A DNA stretch of 64,000 bases from Piromyces finnis. Taxonomy: Eukaryota; Neocallimastigomycota; Neocallimastigomycetes; Neocallimastigales; Neocallimastigaceae. Positions 45,001 through 53,911 of the stretch are shown in pieces (within the stretch, counting starts at the first letter, position 1; every line of letters starts with the position of its first letter). The DNA lies in assembly GCA_002104945.1 (NCBI GenBank), contig MCFH01000001.1, forward strand, positions 1,136,001 to 1,200,000. The letters are read 5' to 3'. Under the pieces are notes generated by a model. That model worked only from the letters and a program-made list of their open reading frames with translations, did not search any database and was not told the DNA's origin. Both the position numbers and the translations under genes were made by a program.

Positions 45001-46573
45001 AAAAAGCAGTTGAAGTAAACTCTTTGGAAAGTTCATCTGTAGAAACATTAGGATCGTTGAATTTTGCTGAAAGTATTTGGAATTTATTATGACTGAGAAT
45101 AGATTCCTTTTCCTCAATACATTTTAATCTATTCCATTTCAGAATTTTCTTAGGAACATTAAAGTCATTAGAAAAATCTTCCATAGGAATAATTTTACCA
45201 TTAATAAGAAGTGGCTTATGGTCTGATACAGGATAAAAATTATTTATAAATGATCCTGAGTGAATAAGATCTTTCATCTTCGAATTGATAAGAGCATGGT
45301 CAATGTCGGAAGATTGATCACCTCGAGTCCAAGAGATAGTCGACCCTCTAAGCGGAAGAATTTCCCAATCTCCTAATCCATTAGTTGATAACCAGTTGGA
45401 TAATTTTACTTTAGACATATTAAAATCACCAACAAGAATCGATGGATGGGATGAATGAGTTTGTAACCACAAGCGAACTTCTAACTTTGCATGATCAACA
45501 TAGATGTTGTGATGACTATGAGGCATATAAACATTTCCAATCGAGCATTTGAATCTATTCCAAAGACTAAAAGTATAAATAGAAATAATATACTTTCCAG
45601 AGAAGTTTTCAAGTGAGGCTTGACATGAATTGTGAAAACCTAAATATAAACCTCTCATTCCCGGAACTGATTCGTCAGCTTTCTTGAAAAAGTGTCTATA
45701 GTTTCGCAAAGTAACACGACAAGGATAATCTGTATTCGAACCAGAACCATTACCAGTTTCTTGGAAACATAAAAATAATGGTTTGAAAATAGCAGTGAAA
45801 TAGCTAATACTATCTCTCTTTTCGTGATTCCACCCATTGGTGTTCCAACTAAGACAAAAAGAAAAGTTATCAGGCTTGTTGGATGAGGAAGAATCGTTGC
45901 TATTATTATTATAATTAAAGTCATCGTTATTAATGGATGATGCATCAGAGGAATAAGTAGAACTATTACTAGATGGCTGTGAAACTGAAGAACTATCAAC
46001 TATTGAACTGTTATCAGAGTTGATAGAACTATTAGAATTAATTGTTGAATGTTGAGATTGAAATTGTGTTTGCTGTAGATCTGGAATATTTTCATGATGG
46101 GAAACTTGTTGAAGATCTTGTTGAAGATCTTGTTGAAGATCGGATTGTTGATGAGATTGTTGAACTGATTGTTGAAATGATTGTTGAATAGAATGTTGAT
46201 GTTTATTAGAAACTAAAATTTTACGTTTGAGAGTGGAAAAAGTGTATTTGTGATTCCTTCTACTACGAGCTGAAAAGGAAATTGATGTAACTGAAAGTTT
46301 CTTCTTTAACATGTGTAAGATTTTAATACAATCTTTTGATGAACCATGAACCTTGACTAAGAAAAAGTGATCATTGAAAGTCTGAAAATATTTAACACTA
46401 ATAACTGAATTAAATTTATCTTCTAGAATAACCTCGAGTTTTTCCCATAGCATATTTACTGACCATGATCGAATACCACGGATAAAGAAGGAGCGAATAT
46501 CATCTAAGGGGATACCATAAGACCGGGTACCACGTCTGATATAATTCTTGTCTTTAATATAAAGGACTGACAT
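42050..46573 (-). CDS. LINE family A polyprotein: RRM-like region, endonuclease, reverse transcriptase
   Basis: 1507 aa. Residues about 25-105 have the strand/helix order of an RRM-like fold (SFFIRGI, NMLWEKLEVIL, VISVKYFQTF, HFFLVKVHG, CIKILHMLKKK, SISFSAR), which I infer to be a fused ORF1-type RNA-binding module. A Gln-rich repeat (126-173) and a Ser/Asn linker follow. The apurinic-type endonuclease is at about 237-458 (SWNTNGW, QETG, GDFN at 382-385, SDHKP at 450-454). The RT is at about 690-985: ASGPDGIPIEFY, FLDLRKAYDSV with Asp871, GVRQGCPLSPILFN and FADD with Asp969/970. A CCHC knuckle sits at 1279-1294, then an Asn/Ser linker and a conserved C terminus (FLLGGRSFNN). It would perform target-primed reverse transcription in the nucleus. 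A Lys-to-Glu change at residue 790 (IPEKGD, where the sister copies have IPKKGD) may weaken this copy. Confidence 0.95.
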   Translation of the reverse strand: MSVLYIKDKNYIRRGTRSYGIPLDDIRSFFIRGIRSWSVNMLWEKLEVILEDKFNSVISVKYFQTFNDHFFLVKVHGSSKDCIKILHMLKKKLSVTSISFSARSRRNHKYTFSTLKRKILVSNKHQHSIQQSFQQSVQQSHQQSDLQQDLQQDLQQVSHHENIPDLQQTQFQSQHSTINSNSSINSDNSSIVDSSSVSQPSSNSSTYSSDASSINNDDFNYNNNSNDSSSSNKPDNFSFCLSWNTNGWNHEKRDSISYFTAIFKPLFLCFQETGNGSGSNTDYPCRVTLRNYRHFFKKADESVPGMRGLYLGFHNSCQASLENFSGKYIISIYTFSLWNRFKCSIGNVYMPHSHHNIYVDHAKLEVRLWLQTHSSHPSILVGDFNMSKVKLSNWLSTNGLGDWEILPLRGSTISWTRGDQSSDIDHALINSKMKDLIHSGSFINNFYPVSDHKPLLINGKIIPMEDFSNDFNVPKKILKWNRLKCIEEKESILSHNKFQILSAKFNDPNVSTDELSKEFTSTAFSIADELSITSANNVIKSSFHISQQIFNLQKIKMKLYKRFKKERIYDIDEFIKRIKIYRKLIDYIHKRCNEFRKQEYLHWIKTGCEYMKSHNPKKAWKWIKKTAKIGKDSFFIAQPIKNKNGELVVATVEQLDVWHDHFENLASDPSGVSLDLEHWYEEPMNKRFSLPMLDEWDINQDISIDEVKSAILSTPNYKASGPDGIPIEFYKALIPSSNDSNNATDNNSSGNTTSDNDAHGLNFILKLFNRIWDGDFPNSWNESSIVSIPEKGDLTDCDNYRGISLINNGIKLISKIVTTRISEYGLKNNFIRPEQFGFRKKEESISLFISIQEICRRRQLDNKETYLAFLDLRKAYDSVPIGNILHKLDCLGIRGKSLQFIKNLYLTSKANVKLDGQFSKSFDVKKGVRQGCPLSPILFNLFINDIFRECEDLGVSLGDTRCCGGLFADDIVICAPTRGCLKKMLRRVNEWALYNEMEFGIQKCSTMVIRPESIENQNKRDPTFYLAGQPIPTTDCYTYLGVPFDKNLSLKPVIKALNNKVLKGLFSVSKFLRNPNIPIPFKKLVLNSQVISRVSYFAPLLGSNKARSRIAQKHVNKGIRWVAGVHKAVSFISLYSISKDLNIPPLSAKCALAQVRCFNKWKNSNCIISHLVNYIPKFRKYTWCKSSRTLDKKLKKHGDVKAVKNFYWKDLKGNSIKAQYYDDNKFIETKDFIKLCYEYPEFAYGFYWLLKARSGYKLDARVAKAAKFVDPVCPNYCPCCKCGDQSIKHWLLDCPTFRDILIKHYDSIVQLLNFFSQRNSNSPINNNEIDNISRDSNNINSNSNNSSNNNSNSNNSNSNNSNNNNNRNNNISNDSNSEDNNSNLDSNLVNDSNSSNNPVNINVYDYSSVCSKIFKFLLGGRSFNNINYNSREWKELCKRQIQSGTNEGTPFLTVTAELLTKIMPFAIGQQWTMFKRFEATSKSVNAEETVRQARRASATNGDHNFVP

Positions 46574-47215
46574 GATAATAAATTCTAATTAAAAATATTG
46601 AATATAAAATAAATACTAATAAAAATTATAAATATAACGTATATGGAAAAAAATCTGTCTCTCTCTCTCTTCTTAAAAGTACTGGATAGAACAAAAATTG
46701 TTACGATGCTTTGTTTAAAGTTTCTTTTTTTTGAATTCTAGTTGTAAATTTTCTTTAAAAATTCTAGTTTTGGTTTGTTGTTAGTAAATTCGATTCGCTT
46801 TTTGACACTAAAATTGTTTGACTTACTTTTCATTAAATATTTAAATTGGTAAAAAATTTGAATCAAGAATGTCGACACCAGAAAGCTTGTGAATAGTATT
46901 TTTACATGATGTAGAGTGAATCAGTCTCTTACAAAAAACAATACAACAATAGCTACATGAATATAAAAATACAATGCAAATGCTAAAGTTGACTACATTG
47001 GATTCTTACAAGAGAAGAGTAGTACTACATGAATACATGAATAAAAGAAAAAAATACAGCAACAAAATGTATTACTCTTCTAATTAAATACTATACAAAC
47101 TTACCTGAGTATCAAACATTCAACTTATTCATCAAATACTTAATTCGATGAATAAAATGTTTTTTAATCGCTCAGTACCATGAGCTTAGTCCTAATAATT
47201 TTCCCTTGAAGACTA

Positions 47216-47463
47216 ACCAAGCATCCATTGCGCAATGCTTGGATTTAATTCTTTCTACTCTCTCAGTACCATGAGCATGAGTAGACCCCCTTGAGAAATT
47301 ACATTTATTAAATAAATGAAGGCACGTTCCTAAGAGGGCACCAAGCATCCATTGCGCAATACTTGGATTTAATTCTTTCTACTCTCTCAGTACCATGAGC
47401 ATGAGTAGACCCCCTTGAGAAACTACATTTATTAAATAAATGAAGGCACGTTCCCAAGAGGGA
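47216..47463 (-). repeat. Two 124-bp tandem units at the LINE 5' end
   Basis: Units 47216-47339 and 47340-47463 begin ACCAAGCATCCATTGCGC and end with the motif GGCACGTTCC(C/T)AAGAGGG. They differ at a few bases. Each contains an interrupted palindrome around CATTGCGCAATG (47217-47242 and 47341-47366). A diverged partial unit (CTCAGTACCATGAGC) lies just inside, at about 47171. Position at the extreme 5' end and variable number suggest promoter-bearing monomers. Confidence 0.9.
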
Positions 47464-47569
47464 TTGCAACATGGACAGTAGTTAGGACAAACTGGATCAA
47501 CAAATTTGGCAGCTTTGGCAACTCTAGCATCCAACTTGTATCCGCTTCTTGCTTTCAATAGCCAGTAGA
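47464..47569 (-). pseudogene. LINE family A host fragment between the two full-length copies
   Basis: This 106-bp piece of the older copy encodes about residues 1245-1280 (WLLKARSGYKLDARVAKAAK and on). It starts with the right 15-bp duplication of one full-length insertion and ends with the left 12-bp duplication (ATAGCCAGTAGA, 47558-47569) of the next. Confidence 0.93.
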
Positions 47570-50500
47570 TTTTTTTTTTTTTTTTTTTTTTAACGGCATC
47601 AAATATTTTAAACTTTATTATTAATTTAATTAAAATTATAATACATGTAATATAAAAATTAAAATAAAATAAAAATAAAAAAAATATGTTTAAATAAACA
47701 CAAATGAATAAAAATTGGGTATAATGTATTCTAGTAATTTTAATTAAAGTAAGAAAGCCACTATCATACTAAAGTATAATAATTGTATTTGACTTCCAAT
47801 GGGACACCGAGCCAAAGATCAAAATTTTGTCATGGAACAAAATTATGATCTCCATTGGTTGCGCTGGCCCTCCTGGCCTGTCTTACTGTTTCTTCAGCAT
47901 TGACGCTCTTGGATGTTGCTTCAAACCTTTTGAACATTGTCCATTGCTGGCCAATAGCAAAAGGCATGATTTTGGTTAGAAGTTCCGCGGTTACCGTCAA
48001 GAATGGTGTTCCTTCGTTAGTACCAGATTGAATCTGACGCTTACAAAGTTCTTTCCATTCCCTTGAATTGTAATTAATATTGTTAAAACTTCTTCCCCCA
48101 AGAAGGAATTTAAATATTTTACTGCACACACTAGAATAATCATACACATTAATATTCACCGGATTATTAGAACTATTACTATCATTAACTAAATTACTAT
48201 CTAAATTAGAATTATTATCTTCACTATTGCTATCATTACTAATATTATTATTTCTATTATTGTTATTATTACTATTGTTACTATTACTATTGTTACTATT
48301 ACTATTGTTATTACTACTATTGTTACTATTACTATTAATGTTATTACTATCTCTACTGATATTATCAATTTCATTATTATTGATAGGACTATTGGAATTA
48401 CGTTGACTGAAAAAATTTAATAGCTGGACTATAGAATCATAATGTTTAATACGGATATCTCTAAATGTTGTACAATCTAATAACCAATGTTTAATACTTT
48501 GATCTCCACACTTGCAACATGGACAGTAGTTAGGACAAACTGGATCAACAAATTTGGCAGCTTTGGCAACTCTAGCATCCAACTTATATCCGCTTCTTGC
48601 TTTCAATAGCCAGTAGAAGCCATAGGCAAACTCTGGGTACTCATAACATAATTTAATAAAATCTTTAGTTTCAATAAATTTATTATCATCATAATATTGC
48701 GCTTTGATTGAATTCCCTTTGAGATCTTTCCAATAAAAGTTTTTAACTGCTTTAACATCTCCATGTTTCTTTAATTTTTTATCAAGTGTCCTACTTGATT
48801 TGCACCACGTGTATTTTCTAAATTTAGGAATGTAATTGACAAGGTGTGAGATAATACAATTTGAGTTTTTCCATTTGTTAAAACATCTAACCTGAGCTAA
48901 CGCACATTTGGCTGACAATGGAGGAATATTCAAATCTTTTGAAATAGAGTATAAAGATATAAACGATACAGCTTTATGAACTCCGGCAACCCATCGTATT
49001 CCTTTGTTAACATGCTTCTGAGCAATCCTAGACCTAGCTTTGTTGGATCCAAGTAATGGTGCAAAGTATGAAACTCTGCTAATCACTTGTGAGTTAAGTA
49101 CTAGTTTTTTGAAAGGAATAGGAATATTAGGATTTCTTAAGAATTTACTGACTGAGAAAAGCCCTTTCAAAACCTTGTTATTAAGAGCTTTAATTACTGG
49201 TTTAAGGGACAGATTCTTATCAAATGGAACACCAAGATAAGTATAACAATCAGTAGTTGGAATGGGTTGTCCTGCTAAGTAAAATGTTGGATCTCTCTTG
49301 TTCTGATTTTCTATTGATTCAGGACGAATCACCATCGTTGAACATTTCTGGATACCAAATTCCATTTCATTATACAATGCCCATTCATTAACTCTTCTAA
49401 GCATCTTTTTTAAGCATCCTCTTGTTGGAGCACAAATAACTATATCATCTGCAAAAAGTCCACCACAGCATCGAGTGTCACCTAAACTGACTCCTAGATC
49501 TTCGCACTCTCTAAATATATCATTAATAAAGAGATTAAAGAGAATAGGAGAAAGAGGGCAACCTTGACGGACTCCTTTCTTCACATCAAAAGATTTCGAG
49601 AATTGTCCATCTAATTTGACATTAGCCTTAGATGTTAAATATAAATTTTTGATAAATTGTAGACTCTTACCTCGGATTCCTAAACAATCTAATTTATGGA
49701 GAATATTACCGATTGGGACTGAATCGTATGCTTTCCTGAGATCTAAAAAGGCCAAATATGTCTCTTTATTATCTAATTGACGTCTACGGCATATTTCTTG
49801 GATTGAAATGAAAAGACTAATACTTTCTTCCTTTTTTCGAAAACCAAATTGTTCAGGTCTAATGAAATTATTCTTTAAACCATATTCTGAGATTCTAGTG
49901 GTGACAATTTTGGAAATCAACTTAATACCATTATTGATAAGTGATATACCTCGATAGTTATCACAATCTGTCAAATCACCCTTCTTAGGAATAGAAACAA
50001 TACTGGATTCATTCCATGAGTTGGGGAAATCTCCATCCCAAATACGGTTGAATAATTTAAGAATAAAATTTAAACCATGAGCATCATTATCTGAAGTGGT
50101 ATTACCAGAAGAATTATTATCTGTAGCATTATTAGAATCATTACTTGATGGAACTAATGCTTTGTAAAATTCAATTGGAATACCATCCGGACCTGATGCT
50201 TTATAATTTGGAGTAGTGAGGATAGCTGACTTGACTTCATCAATACTAATATCTTGGTTGATATCCCACTCATCAAGCATAGGAAGTGAAAAACGTTTAT
50301 TCGTTGGTTCTTCATACCAATGCTCCAAATCAAGACTTACACCACTTGGGTCTGATGCAAGATTTTCGAAATGATCATGCCACACATCTAGTTGTTCTTC
50401 TGTAGCAACAACTAATTCTCCATTTTTATTTTTAATTGGTTGAGCAATAAAGAAAGAATCTTTTCCTATTTTTGCAGTTTTCTTGATCCATTTCCAGGCC

Positions 50501-53120
50501 TTCTTAGGATTATGACTCTTCATATACTCACATCCTGTTTTAATCCAATGAAGATATTCTTGCTTCCTAAATTCATTACATCTTTTGTGGATGTAATCAA
50601 TGAGTTTACGGTAGATTTTAATTCTTTTAATAAATTCATCTATATCATAAATTCTTTCTTTTTTAAATCTCTTATACAACTTCATTTTGATTTTTTGAAG
50701 ATTAAAAATTTGTTGTGAAATATGAAATGAAGACTTTATAACATTATTTGCTGAGGTAATACTGAGCTCGTCTGCAATTGAAAAAGCAGTTGAAGTAAAC
50801 TCTTTGGAAAGTTCATCTGTAGAAACATTAGGATCGTTGAATTTTGCTGAAAGTATTTGGAATTTATTATGACTGAGAATAGATTCCTTTTCCTCAATAC
50901 ATTTTAATCTATTCCATTTCAGAATTTTCTTAGGAACATTAAAGTCATTAGAAAAATCTTCCATAGGAATAATTTTACCATTAATAAGAAGTGGCTTATG
51001 GTCTGATACAGGATAAAAATTATTTATAAATGATCCTGAGTGAATAAGATCTTTCATCTTCGAATTGATAAGAGCATGGTCAATGTCGGAAGATTGATCA
51101 CCTCGAGTCCAAGAGATAGTCGACCCTCTAAGCGGAAGAATTTCCCAATCTCCTAATCCATTAGTTGATAACCAGTTGGATAATTTTACTTTAGACATAT
51201 TAAAATCACCAACAAGAATCGATGGATGGGATGAATGAGTTTGTAACCACAAGCGAACTTCTAACTTTGCATGATCAACATAGATGTTGTGATGACTATG
51301 AGGCATATAAACATTTCCAATCGAGCATTTGAATCTATTCCAGAGACTAAAAGTATAAATAGAAATAATATACTTTCCAGAGAAGTTTTCAAGTGAGGCT
51401 TGACATGAATTGTGAAAACCTAAATATAAACCTCTCATTCCCGGAACTGATTCGTCAGCTTTCTTGAAAAAGTGTCTATAGTTTCGCAAAGTAACACGAC
51501 AAGGATAATCTGTATTCGATCCAGAACCATTACCAGTTTCTTGGAAACATAAAAATAATGGTTTGAAAATAGCTGTGAAATAGCTAATACTATCTCTCTT
51601 TTCGTGATTCCACCCATTGGTGTTCCAACTAAGACAAAAAGAAAAGTTATCAGGCTTGTTGGATGAGGAAGAATCGTTGCTATTATTATTATTATTAAAG
51701 TCATCGTTATTAATGGATGATGCATCAGAGGAATAAGTAGAACTATTACTAGATGGCTGTGAAACTGAAGAACTATCAACTATTGAACTGTTATCAGAGT
51801 TGATAGAGCTATTAGAATTAATTGTTGAATGTTGAGATTGAAATTGTGTTTGCTGTAGATCTGGAATATTTTCATGATTGGAAACTTGTTGAAGATCTTG
51901 TTGAAGATCTAGTTGAAGATCGGATTGTTGATGAGATTGTTGAACTGATTGTTGAAATGATTGTTGAATAGAATGTTGATGTTTATTAGAAACTAAAATT
52001 TTACGTTTGAGAGTGGAAAAAGTGTATTTGTGATTCCTTCTACTACGAGCTGAAAAGGAAATTGAGGTAACTGAAAGTTTCTTCTTTAACATGTGTAAGA
52101 TTTTAATACAATCTTTCGATGAACCATGAACCTTGACTAAGAAAAAGTGATCATTGAAAGTCTGAAAATATTTAACACTAATAACTGAATTAAATTTATC
52201 TTCTAGAATAACCTCGAGTTTTTCCCATAGCATATTTACTGACCATGATCGAATACCACGGATAAAGAAGGAGCGAATATCATCTAAGGGGATACCATAA
52301 GACCGGGTACCACGTCTGATATAATTCTTGTCTTTAATATAAAGGACTGACATGATAATAAATTCTAATTAAAAATATTGAATATAAAATAAATACTAAT
52401 AAAAATTATAAATATAACGTATATGGAAAAAAAATCTGTCTCTCTCTCTCTTCTTAAAAGTACTGGATAGTACAAAAATTGTTACGATGCTTTGTTTAAA
52501 GTTTCTTTTTTTTGAATTCTAGTTGTAAATTTTCTTTAAAAATTCTAGTTTTGGTTTGTTGTTAGTAAATTCGATTCGCTTTTTGACACTAAACTTGTTT
52601 GACTTTACTTTTCATTAAATATTTAAATTGGTAAAAAATTTGAATCAAGAATGTCGACACCAGAAAGCTTGTGGATAGTATTTTTACATGATGTAGAGTG
52701 AATCAGTCTCTTACAAGAAACAATACAACAATAGCTACATGAATATAAAAATACAATGCAAATGCTAAAGTTGACTACATTGGATTCTTACAAGAGAAGA
52801 GTAGTACTACATGAATACATGAATAAAAGAAAAAATACAGCAACAAAATGTATTACTCTTCTAATTAAATACTATACAAACTTACCTGAATATCAAACAT
52901 TCAACTTATTCATCAAATACTTAATTCGATGAATAAAATGTTTTTTAATCACTCAGTACCATGAGCTTAGTCCTAATAATTTTCCCTTAAAGACTAACCA
53001 AGCATCCATTGCGCAATGCTTGGATTTAATTCTTTCTACTCTCTCAGTACCATGAGCATGAGTAGACCCCCTTGAGAAACTACATTTATTAAATAAATGA
53101 AGGCACGTTCCCAAGAGGGC
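47570..53120 (-). mobile_element. Full-length LINE family A element, copy with one 5' unit
   Basis: About 5.55 kb: poly-T 47570-47591, 3' UTR 47592-47829, ORF 47830-52353 and a 5' UTR of 767 bp (52354-53120) carrying a single 124-bp unit (52997-53120). It is flanked by ATAGCCAGTAGA at 47558-47569 and 53121-53132. Apart from the extra unit and scattered substitutions, it matches the neighbouring full-length copy throughout. Confidence 0.96.
47830..52353 (-). CDS. LINE family A polyprotein, second intact copy
   Basis: 1507 aa, the same length and domain order as the sister copy: RRM-like region, Gln-rich repeat, apurinic-type endonuclease with GDFN and SDHKP, RT with FLDLRKAYDSV and FADD, and CCHC knuckle. 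Differences seen include DLQLDLQQ for DLQQDLQQ, NNNNNSN for NYNNNSN, EEQLDV for VEQLDV, TNKRF for MNKRF, ILTTPN for ILSTPN, ALVPSS for ALIPSS, IPKKGD for IPEKGD, and LDCTTFRDIR for LDCPTFRDIL. It keeps Lys at residue 790, also seen in family B, so by this criterion it is the better candidate for an active source. No frameshift or stop is present. Confidence 0.95.
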   Translation of the reverse strand: MSVLYIKDKNYIRRGTRSYGIPLDDIRSFFIRGIRSWSVNMLWEKLEVILEDKFNSVISVKYFQTFNDHFFLVKVHGSSKDCIKILHMLKKKLSVTSISFSARSRRNHKYTFSTLKRKILVSNKHQHSIQQSFQQSVQQSHQQSDLQLDLQQDLQQVSNHENIPDLQQTQFQSQHSTINSNSSINSDNSSIVDSSSVSQPSSNSSTYSSDASSINNDDFNNNNNSNDSSSSNKPDNFSFCLSWNTNGWNHEKRDSISYFTAIFKPLFLCFQETGNGSGSNTDYPCRVTLRNYRHFFKKADESVPGMRGLYLGFHNSCQASLENFSGKYIISIYTFSLWNRFKCSIGNVYMPHSHHNIYVDHAKLEVRLWLQTHSSHPSILVGDFNMSKVKLSNWLSTNGLGDWEILPLRGSTISWTRGDQSSDIDHALINSKMKDLIHSGSFINNFYPVSDHKPLLINGKIIPMEDFSNDFNVPKKILKWNRLKCIEEKESILSHNKFQILSAKFNDPNVSTDELSKEFTSTAFSIADELSITSANNVIKSSFHISQQIFNLQKIKMKLYKRFKKERIYDIDEFIKRIKIYRKLIDYIHKRCNEFRKQEYLHWIKTGCEYMKSHNPKKAWKWIKKTAKIGKDSFFIAQPIKNKNGELVVATEEQLDVWHDHFENLASDPSGVSLDLEHWYEEPTNKRFSLPMLDEWDINQDISIDEVKSAILTTPNYKASGPDGIPIEFYKALVPSSNDSNNATDNNSSGNTTSDNDAHGLNFILKLFNRIWDGDFPNSWNESSIVSIPKKGDLTDCDNYRGISLINNGIKLISKIVTTRISEYGLKNNFIRPEQFGFRKKEESISLFISIQEICRRRQLDNKETYLAFLDLRKAYDSVPIGNILHKLDCLGIRGKSLQFIKNLYLTSKANVKLDGQFSKSFDVKKGVRQGCPLSPILFNLFINDIFRECEDLGVSLGDTRCCGGLFADDIVICAPTRGCLKKMLRRVNEWALYNEMEFGIQKCSTMVIRPESIENQNKRDPTFYLAGQPIPTTDCYTYLGVPFDKNLSLKPVIKALNNKVLKGLFSVSKFLRNPNIPIPFKKLVLNSQVISRVSYFAPLLGSNKARSRIAQKHVNKGIRWVAGVHKAVSFISLYSISKDLNIPPLSAKCALAQVRCFNKWKNSNCIISHLVNYIPKFRKYTWCKSSRTLDKKLKKHGDVKAVKNFYWKDLKGNSIKAQYYDDNKFIETKDFIKLCYEYPEFAYGFYWLLKARSGYKLDARVAKAAKFVDPVCPNYCPCCKCGDQSIKHWLLDCTTFRDIRIKHYDSIVQLLNFFSQRNSNSPINNNEIDNISRDSNNINSNSNNSSNNNSNSNNSNSNNSNNNNNRNNNISNDSNSEDNNSNLDSNLVNDSNSSNNPVNINVYDYSSVCSKIFKFLLGGRSFNNINYNSREWKELCKRQIQSGTNEGTPFLTVTAELLTKIMPFAIGQQWTMFKRFEATSKSVNAEETVRQARRASATNGDHNFVP

Positions 53121-53265
53121 ATAGCCAGTAGAAGCCATAGGCAAACTCTGGGTATTCATAACATAATTTAATAAAATCTTTAGTTTCAATAAATTTATTA
53201 TCATCATAATATTGCGCTTTGATTGAATTCCTTTTGAGATCTTTCCAATAAAAGTTTTTAACTGC
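53121..53265 (-). pseudogene. 5' end of the interrupted LINE copy
   Basis: Encodes about residues 1202-1248 of the family A ORF (AVKNFYWKDLK to EFAYGFYW), ending abruptly at CTGC before unique DNA. The first 12 bases are the right target-site duplication of the full-length copy. The outer target duplication AACAAACTATAAT follows at 53266-53278. Confidence 0.93.
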
Positions 53266-53278
53266 AACAAACTATAAT

Positions 53279-53911
53279 GTCAATACATAAAACAAACTTT
53301 TTCTCTCCTTAATAAACAACCTTTCTATTTTCCAATTTTTAATTTAAAAACACAAAAAAATCCAATTCATTTATTTTTTTTTTTTTTATTTACTTATTTT
53401 TTAATTAAAAAAAGTAAACAAATATTATATAATTACAAAAATTTAATTTATAAATAATATATATTAATAAATTTATTTTTATAAAACATATGTATAACTT
53501 TTTACTTTGAAATTATAAATAAAATCATTCTCTTTCTTTATATTTTTTTATATTTATATTTATTTTATATTTATTTTTATTGTTTTTATTTATTGTGTTG
53601 TATTTTTTGTTGTTTTTTGTTTTTTTTTTGTTTGTTTGTTTGATTTTTTTCTTTCTTTCAATATTTTATATATATATAATTCAATTTTTTATTATAAATT
53701 ATTATTTATAATTTTGTCATTCTTCATTCTTTCATAACATTATAATTACTAGAATCTTTTTACACTAAAAAAATTTAATAATGAAATACTATGAATTAAA
53801 AAGAAAAAATCAAATTTTTATCTTTTTTTCTTTTTATAAAAAATTTTGGTAATAATTAAAATTGAGGTATCTAAAAAAATTTCTTCAATACTTTAATTAT
53901 AAGATATTCAT
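53279..53911. other. AT-rich spacer downstream of 14-3-3
   Basis: No gene. It contains T-rich stretches and a TTTG/TTTC-type run at about 53600-53660. It should include the 3' UTR and polyadenylation region of the minus-strand 14-3-3 gene. Nothing else can be named. Confidence 0.55.

Larger units (their letters stand above)
41757..47463 (-). mobile_element. Full-length LINE family A element, copy with two 5' units
   Basis: The element, about 5.7 kb, contains, in sense order, a 5' UTR of 890 bp (47463-46574) that starts with two 124-bp tandem units, one 1507-codon ORF (46573-42050), a 239-bp 3' UTR and a 54-base A tail (poly-T 41757-41810). It is flanked by the 15-bp duplication TTGCAACATGGACAG. 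The intact ORF, long homogeneous tail and perfect duplication indicate recent insertion. Confidence 0.96.
40803..53265 (-). mobile_element. Composite LINE: 5'-truncated family A copy interrupted by two full-length copies
   Basis: The original element is 40803-41756 (poly-T, 3' UTR 40830-41068, C-terminal ORF), 47464-47569 and 53121-53265. Allowing for the duplicated bases, these three pieces are contiguous in the family A ORF, running up to about residue 1202 (AVKNFYW), where this copy is truncated. The full-length insertions occupy 41757-47463 and 47570-53120. The 13-bp target duplication at both outer ends supports this history. Confidence 0.93.

Noticed and set aside
45655-45999. 114-codon frame in the LINE, also at 51435
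   Set aside because: Alternative-frame shadow of the linker and endonuclease coding region.
52953-53270. Minus-strand 105-codon frame joining LINE 5' unit and host fragment
   Set aside because: Crosses an insertion boundary; the frame is accidental.
53266-53278. Right target-site duplication considered as a promoter element of 14-3-3
   Set aside because: It lies downstream of the minus-strand gene and is fully explained as a LINE target duplication.
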